NCBI GenBank assembly: GCA_043781315.1
Contig: JAYWBR010000159.1
Span: forward strand, 1-6,048
Source: CAIQOK01 sp043781315
GTDB taxonomy: Bacteria > Verrucomicrobiota > Verrucomicrobiia > Limisphaerales > CAIQOK01
Reading direction: 5' to 3'
DNA: 6,048 bases
Program-made: the position numbers and the translations under genes
The notes under the pieces: generated by a model
Told to the model about the DNA's origin: nothing
The model's input: only the letters and a program-made list of their open reading frames with translations
The model's database searches: none
In this document: positions 1 to 6,048 of the stretch, piece after piece
How the letters are laid out: every line of letters starts with the position of its first letter
Position numbering within the stretch: the first letter of the stretch is position 1

Positions 1-1
1 G

Positions 2-637
2 ACGTTGAAATACAATCCCAAGAACGCCGCCGCGCACGCCAATCTCGGCCGCGCGTTTTCCCTGCAACACAAGTTTGCCGAGGCGGAGGAACATTTTCAG
101 GCCGCGCTCAAACTCAAGCCCGCCAGCGCGGATGTGCAGCAAGCCTACGCCGGCGCGTTGCTGGAGCAGGGCCGGGCGGCCGAGGCGCTGCCGCATCTGC
201 GCGAGGCGGTGCGGTTGGAGCCGCGCGCGGAATTGCGCCTGCACTTCGCGGCGCTGCTGCATGAGACGGGAAATTATGCCGAGTCCGTCGCGCAATACCG
301 CGCCGCGCTCCAGCGCGAGCCGGATGCGGTGGAGGCGCTCAACAATCTTGCCTGGATGCTTGCCACCTGCCCGGACGCGACCGTGCGCAACGGAACCGAA
401 GCCGTGCGCCTTGCCGAGCAAGCCTGTCGTCTCACCGATCAAAAACAAGCGGGCATGGTTGGCACCCTGGCCGCCGCGTATGCCGAGGCGGGACGTTTCC
501 CGGAAGCGATTGCCACGGCTGCGAAAGCGGCGGACCTCGCGACGGCTGCCGGCGACGCCGCGTTCGCCGCGCAGAACCGGCAACTGCTCGGACTTTACCG
601 AGCGGGCCGGCCGTATCGCGAAAGGACGGAGCGCTGA
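2..637 (+). CDS. TPR-repeat protein, C-terminal part (5' end outside window)
   Basis: The frame is open from the left edge (codons from base 2) to a TGA at 635-637, so this is the last ~211 residues of a longer protein. The TTG at base 5 is an internal Leu codon rather than a convincing start, because a TPR helix is already under way there. Tetratricopeptide repeats of about 34 residues are visible, with the usual small and aromatic positions: 'AHANLGRAFSLQHKFAEAEE', 'QQAYAGALLEQGRAAEALPH', 'LRLHFAALLHETGNYAESVA', 'EALNNLAWMLATCP', then 'VGTLAAAYAEAGRFPEAIAT'. The 'NNLAWMLATCPD...RNG.EAV.LAE.AC' block is, from memory, common at the end of large TPR proteins of Verrucomicrobia and Planctomycetes, which often carry an N-terminal membrane or glycosyltransferase domain. 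That domain would lie outside the window, so the specific function cannot be read here. TPRs form helical scaffolds for protein binding. The tail after the last repeat is basic (RAGRPYRERTER). The gene runs toward the minus-strand lipoprotein/ileS pair. Confidence 0.85.
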   Translation, partial: TLKYNPKNAAAHANLGRAFSLQHKFAEAEEHFQAALKLKPASADVQQAYAGALLEQGRAAEALPHLREAVRLEPRAELRLHFAALLHETGNYAESVAQYRAALQREPDAVEALNNLAWMLATCPDATVRNGTEAVRLAEQACRLTDQKQAGMVGTLAAAYAEAGRFPEAIATAAKAADLATAAGDAAFAAQNRQLLGLYRAGRPYRERTER

Positions 638-678
638 AAGATCGGGCGATGCAACGCGACTGTGTCTTGCGGTGCGCT

Positions 679-802
679 TTGGAGTGCGTCGGCAGAGCGG
701 GAGCGGCGACGACGCTTTCGAGCGGACGGGGACGCATCTTGAGGTGGACGATTTCCGTGCGGGCGAAAGCGGTGTCGCGCTGCGCTTGCCACCGCAGTCC
801 AA
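679..802. repeat. Inverted-repeat element, family 3, copy A (~124 bp)
   Basis: Two arms of about 40 bp (679-720 and 764-802) are imperfect reverse complements separated by a ~43-nt loop. The left arm begins ttggagtgcg and ends gacgctttcg. The reverse complement of the right arm begins ttggactgcg and ends gacaccgctttcg. A second copy with the same arm order is at 5114-5242. No open frame or transposase is inside, so the element would be non-autonomous (MITE- or REP-like). Its mobility is inferred only from its presence in two places. Confidence 0.75.
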
Positions 803-865
803 GACACGCTGGCGCGAATTTTGGCGAGCTCCCCAATGTGTTCAGCGTCTCAACAATCGTTCGTG

Positions 866-894
866 CGGCGGCGGGTCTCCGCGACGCGCCGCCG
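866..894. repeat. Perfect 8-bp GC hairpin
   Basis: cggcggcg (866-873) pairs with cgccgccg (887-894) across a 13-nt loop. It lies about 230 bp past the TPR stop codon and is not followed by a T-run, so an intrinsic terminator is doubtful. In DNA this GC-rich such a stem can also arise by chance. Confidence 0.4.
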
Positions 895-903
895 ATGTGA
901 AAA

Positions 904-947
904 GTCGCGGAGCGACGGAAGAAAATAGCCCACGGTGAAACCGTGGG
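904..947. repeat. Double-hairpin repeat motif
   Basis: Two adjacent perfect stems: gtcgc-gga-gcgac (904-916) and cccacgg-tgaaa-ccgtggg (929-947), separated by an A-rich linker (ggaagaaaatag). The second stem resembles in design the 'agcccaggg...ccctgggt' hairpin of the larger composite repeats that begin 40 bp downstream, so this may be a leading module of the same repeat cluster or a related family. There is no coding content. Confidence 0.55.
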
Positions 948-986
948 TTCAACGGAAAGACGCGACAAGCCCCGGCAAGGACGGCA

Positions 987-1289
987 GAAAATCCCAAAGG
1001 GATTTCGTCAAGCAGCCCAGGGTTGCGAGCCGCGAGCTACCCTGGGTGAACCGTGAAAATGTTTTTCAACCCCGACGGGGTTGTGGCGAATGGGGAGGGC
1101 GAGAAGTGACGCAACCCCGTTGGGGTTGTGACGAATTTTGGACGATGACCCAGGGTAGCTCGTGCCTCGCAACCGCTGGGCTTTGGGACGGAATCCCGTT
1201 GGGATTCGGATTGGCCGCGCGCCGGATGCGCCGGGACGCCGCCGCAGCCGGGGTGATTTATTCTGGACAAAATTTTAACGGTCGCAAAG
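987..1289. repeat. Composite six-hairpin palindrome, copy 1
   Basis: Six short stems occur in order: aaatccc/gggattt (989-1005), cccaggg/ccctggg (1016-1046), caacccc/ggggttg (1067-1083), caacccc/ggggttg (1112-1128), cccag...ctggg (1149-1180) and aatccc/gggatt (1192-1206). Hairpins 4-6 are the reverse-complement mirror of hairpins 3-1, in exact register about position 1097.5 (989 pairs with 1206, 1016 with 1179, 1067 with 1128). The unit is therefore a ~218-bp palindrome built of smaller palindromes. A non-palindromic tail follows (cgccgccgcagccgg, then ctggacaaaattttaacgg to ~1289). A second copy follows 338 bp downstream in the same orientation. Confidence 0.85.
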
Positions 1290-1324
1290 GCAAAATTGGG
1301 AAACGAAAACAACGCGCGTTCGGG

Positions 1325-1627
1325 GAAAATCCCAAAGGGATTTCGTCATTTAGCCCAGGGTTGCGAGCAGCGAGCTACCCTGGGTGAACCGTGAAAATGT
1401 TTTCAACCCCAACGGGGTTGTGGCGAATCGGGGGTGCGAGAGGCGACGCAACCGCGTTGCGGTTGGTGAGGTTTGGCGGACGATGACCCAGGGTAGCTCG
1501 TGCCTCGCAACCGCTGGGCTTTGGGACGGAATCCCTTTGGGATTCGGATGGGCCGCGCGCTGGTTGTGCCGGGTCGCCGCCGCAGCCGGTGTGATTTTTT
1601 CTGGACAAAATTTTTAGCGGGCGCAAA
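1325..1627. repeat. Composite six-hairpin palindrome, copy 2
   Basis: Direct repeat of the 987-1289 unit at a constant offset of 338 bp, with small compensating indels, and separated from it by ~35 bp of unique sequence. All six stems are kept: 1327-1343, 1354-1384, 1404-1420, 1449-1465, 1487-1518 and 1530-1544, followed by the same tail (cgccgccgcagccgg, then ctggacaaaatttttagcgg). Differences from copy 1 fall mainly in loops and linkers. Where a stem base differs (hairpin 4: caaccgcgttgcggttg against caaccccgttggggttg) the partner base has changed too. The tail ends about 10 bp from the lipoprotein stop codon. Confidence 0.85.
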
Positions 1628-1635
1628 ACAAGCGC

Positions 1636-1937
1636 TCAATGCACCATTGGCACAATTATTGGCGTCGATTGCGGACGCATTGTGCCACCGTCCCGACCAT
1701 ATGAATCTACTTTGCCATCAACCAGCTTAACGGAATACGGCTCGTTTCCTACTCCCAGCTCTGCAAGCGAATAATAAAGCGTTTTGCCATCGTGGTTTTC
1801 AGCCATGCTTTTAGGTTCTCCAAGAATTTTGATTACTTCTGCCTCGCTCATTCCAAGGTGAACTTTGTTTAATTGCTTCGACGACGTCATGCAGCCAGCA
1901 ACGACTACCGTAAGCGCGAGAATAATAAATTTAATTT

Positions 1938-1941
<4 letters not shown>
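1636..1941 (-). CDS. Small lipoprotein with BamE/SmpA-like pattern
   Basis: A 101-residue protein starting MKIKFIILALTVVVAGC: positive N-terminus, hydrophobic stretch, and lipobox V-A-G-C with the lipidated cysteine at residue 17. It should be exported by Sec, cleaved by signal peptidase II and anchored in a membrane. An in-frame ATG exists 36 nt upstream (1977), but it would bury the signal peptide behind 12 extra residues, so the 1941 start is preferred. Residues 24-43 (LNKVHLGMSEAEVIKILGEP) fit the G-M-S/T-x-x-E-V-x-x-x-L-G-x-P pattern of the SmpA/OmlA (BamE) fold, followed by a predicted beta-rich part with an aromatic pair (LYYSL, about 55-59). BamE belongs to the outer-membrane beta-barrel assembly machinery, but many unrelated small lipoproteins share this fold, so assignment as true BamE is not justified. 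The ATG overlaps the ileS stop (ATGA, 1938-1941), no separate Shine-Dalgarno is clear, and translation is probably coupled to ileS. The gene is visibly AT-richer than most of ileS. Confidence 0.8.
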
Positions 1942-4973
<3,032 letters not shown>

Positions 4974-4979
4974 CGCAAT

Positions 4980-4984
4980 TTCCT
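4980..4984 (-). promoter_or_regulatory. ileS ribosome-binding site
   Basis: AGGAA on the minus strand, six nt before the ATG at 4973. This supports the chosen ileS start. Confidence 0.7.
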
Positions 4985-4994
4985 AGAAACGCGC

Positions 4995-5023
4995 ACAGTA
5001 GCAGCGGTGAAAAAAAGTGTCAC
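4995..5023 (-). promoter_or_regulatory. Candidate sigma-70-type promoter for ileS
   Basis: On the minus strand GTGACA (5018-5023, five of six matches to TTGACA) is followed after exactly 17 nt by TACTGT (4995-5000, three of six matches to TATAAT). This would give a very short 5' leader of roughly 15 nt before the AGGAA. The -10 box is weak, so this is only a candidate. No T-box leader structure is visible, and there would be no room for one downstream of this promoter. Confidence 0.3.
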
Positions 5024-5067
5024 GCCGGAACTCGCCGGAAATCAGGTCGAACGGCGGCGCGATCCAA

Positions 5068-5089
5068 CCGGGGAATTCAAAAACCCCGG
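5068..5089. repeat. Small inverted repeat upstream of ileS
   Basis: ccgggg (5068-5073) and ccccgg (5084-5089) flank an AT-rich loop (aattcaaaaa). A 6-bp GC stem without a T-run could be an operator-like site or chance. No function can be assigned. Confidence 0.3.
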
Positions 5090-5113
5090 GTGACGATGGA
5101 ACTTGCTGCCGGT

Positions 5114-5242
5114 GTCGTGGAGTGCGGTGGCAAGGCGGGCGCCGCGACACCGCTTTCGGGCGCGGGAAAACCTCCAGAGTCGGAGAGCTGTTTGCGCGTA
5201 AGAAAGCGGCGTGGCGCTGCGCTTCCCGCCGCAGTCCACGAC
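5114..5242. repeat. Inverted-repeat element, family 3, copy B (~129 bp)
   Basis: Arms 5114-5157 (gtcgtggagtgcggtgg...caccgctttc) and 5202-5242 (gaaagcggcgtgg...gcagtccacgac) are imperfect reverse complements around a ~44-nt loop. It matches copy A (679-802) in arm order, arm sequence and loop length, with the loop sequence diverged. It lies upstream of ileS, outside the candidate promoter. No coding content. Confidence 0.8.
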
Positions 5243-5397
5243 GCCGTCCTGAGCTGATGAGTTCAACCCTGTTTCAACGGCCAGGTTTTTTGGTGGGCTT
5301 CGTTGCGACGAGGGGTGCGGTTAAAGTCGGGTGAGGGTGGAAAGATTTTTGGCGAATAAAATGTGCAAATATAGGCATTTTCTTCAATAGAGTGGGG

Positions 5398-6048
5398 ATG
5401 AAGAACGAAGCTGAAGTGAGTTTGAAGCGCGCCGCCGCCGAGCAACGATTTCTGGAGCGGTTGCGCCAACCTCCCGAACTGCGGGTTCGGTTTGAAAGCA
5501 TTTTGGAACTGGCACCCGCCACCGGCGGTCCGTTGCAGACGGCCGATCAAGTGGAGGAACTGCTGATTGAGGCGTTGCGGCAGTTGGGCAACGTGATGGG
5601 GCCGATTGGATACGAATGCAGAGCCGGGAGATATTCGGCAGCCAGGGCCAATACCTGTGCGACTACTTTCATGTCAGTGAATACTTGGGAGCGGCCGCCC
5701 CGAGTTGCCGCCCCGCCCAGCCCGATCAATGGCGACGCACCCAACAGCAACGACTCAAAACCGGTGCGGTGGCCAAAGTGATCGCCTCGCTGGCTGAACA
5801 TCTGGAAGCCGAAGCTCCGGTCCGCAACGGCCATCGCTATCTGAGCAACCGCCTGGACTGTCTGGACTATCCCCTGGCCCTGGCCCTGGGACTACCGATT
5901 GGTTCCGGCATCATTGAAAGCGGACATCGCCATGTGCTCCAAGCCCGACTCAAAAAAGCCGGGGCCGCCTGGCTGTCCGATCACGCCGACCGGATCGCCC
6001 ACTTGCGCGTGCTCAGAGCCAACTACCAATGGCTCTCAATCTGGAATT
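5398..6048 (+). pseudogene. Transposase remnant, internally deleted and frameshifted (runs off window)
   Basis: The first frame starts at ATG 5398 (GTG 5392 also possible; no strong Shine-Dalgarno) and gives ~65 plausible residues ending ELLIEALRQLGN. After ~5590 its translation loses sense, although it stays open to 5781. The following reading continues in a different frame (codons from ~5595, with a stop in that frame at 5568-5570): DGADWIRMQSREIFGSQGQ, then CDYFHVSEYLGAAA, RLKTGAVAKVIASLAEHLE, NGHRYLSNRLDCLDYPLALA and GLPIGSGIIESGHRHVLQAR, open to the window edge. The D-G-A-x-W-I, D-Y/F-x-H-V-x-E-Y-L and G-S-G-x-I-E-S-x-H-R patterns are those of a DDE transposase, tentatively ISKra4-like. 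A full enzyme would have well over 100 residues between the two pieces, including an upstream catalytic Asp, and these are missing. The simplest reading is an internal deletion near 5588-5598 that also shifted the frame, leaving a non-functional copy. Family assignment is from memory and uncertain; that it is a transposase C-terminus is fairly sure. Confidence 0.8.

Larger units (their letters stand above)
638..1635. other. Gene-free, repeat-filled spacer between convergent genes
   Basis: No credible gene lies between the TPR stop codon and the lipoprotein stop codon. Several open frames exist on both strands, but they are low-complexity readings through palindromes, and the opposite strand of the same palindrome gives near-identical peptides (e.g. 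'LRAASYPG' type strings). From left to right the spacer contains a ~124-bp inverted-repeat element (679-802), a small hairpin (866-894), a double-hairpin motif (904-947) and two ~300-bp composite palindromes (987-1289 and 1325-1627). The stretches 638-678, 803-865 and 948-986 show nothing recognisable. No stem followed by a T-run, as in a classical intrinsic terminator, is visible for either gene. The repeat hairpins could substitute for one, but that is inference. Confidence 0.75.
4974..5397. other. Intergenic region upstream of ileS, with repeat
   Basis: This 424-bp region lies between the divergently oriented ileS and the transposase remnant. It contains the ileS ribosome-binding site and a candidate promoter (4980-5023), a small hairpin (5068-5089) and the second ~129-bp family-3 inverted repeat (5114-5242). 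From 5243 to 5397 there is no gene. This part includes an AT-rich patch (5341-5390, with aaatataggc) that could hold the left end of the insertion sequence or its promoter, but no terminal inverted repeat can be identified because the right end of the element is outside the window. Confidence 0.65.

Noticed and set aside
75..938. 287-codon plus-strand frame overlapping the TPR gene and its downstream spacer
   Set aside because: Arg- and Pro-rich out-of-frame translation of the TPR gene, continuing through an inverted repeat, with no domain features.
987..1627. Possible CRISPR array or integron attC array
   Set aside because: Only two ~300-bp units with internal palindromes occur. There are no short regular repeats with unique spacers, no cas or integrase gene, and no attC core sites.
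1600..1636. Terminator after the lipoprotein gene
   Set aside because: T/A-rich patches are present but no adjoining GC stem followed by a T-run can be drawn on the minus strand. The nearby stems belong to the repeat unit.
935..1639. Open frames of 75-150 codons on both strands through the composite repeats
   Set aside because: Both strands give near-identical peptides because the DNA is palindromic, and the peptides repeat between copies. There is no start context or domain. These are repeat-derived artefacts.
4974..5113. T-box leader upstream of ileS
   Set aside because: No specifier-loop structure, T-box core motif or terminator/antiterminator pair is recognisable in this short, GC-rich region.
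5017..5334. Open frames of 74-105 codons between ileS and the transposase
   Set aside because: They run through the family-3 inverted repeat on both strands and show no protein features.

Overview
The window looks like a chromosomal segment of a GC-rich, repeat-laden bacterium, most plausibly a verrucomicrobium of the Pedosphaera/Limisphaerales type. That placement is inference. It rests on the GC-rich coding style, the long TPR-protein tail, and several families of GC-rich palindromic repeats that I associate from memory with those genomes. No rRNA or other taxonomic marker is present.

Layout. The 3' end of a TPR-repeat protein gene (2-637, plus strand) enters from the left edge. About 1 kb without genes follows (638-1635), filled with palindromic repeats: a ~124-bp inverted-repeat element, small hairpins, and two ~300-bp copies of a composite of six hairpins arranged as a larger palindrome. 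A minus-strand pair comes next: ileS (1938-4973) followed by a small lipoprotein gene (1636-1941) whose ATG overlaps the ileS stop codon as ATGA. Another intergenic stretch (4974-5397) holds the ileS upstream region and a second copy of the ~125-bp inverted-repeat element. The right end is a decayed transposase gene (5398 to beyond the window), with an N-terminal piece and a C-terminal piece joined out of frame.

How the genes relate. IleS charges tRNA-Ile. The lipoprotein has a BamE/SmpA-like pattern and probably shares the ileS transcript by translational coupling. The TPR gene is convergent with this pair and unrelated in function as far as can be seen.

The most notable observation is that three palindromic elements lie inside the ileS reading frame: two 73-bp copies of one family and one 92-bp element of another. 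Each adds whole codons (24, 24 and 31) in the same codon phase without breaking the gene. Subtracting these 79 codons gives 932 residues, close to the usual bacterial IleS length. The two families share GTAG...CTAC ends. This resembles the behaviour of Rickettsia palindromic elements, but in an unrelated lineage and in an essential enzyme. Base composition also changes sharply inside ileS near position 2400, with the last ~150 codons and the lipoprotein gene being much more AT-rich.
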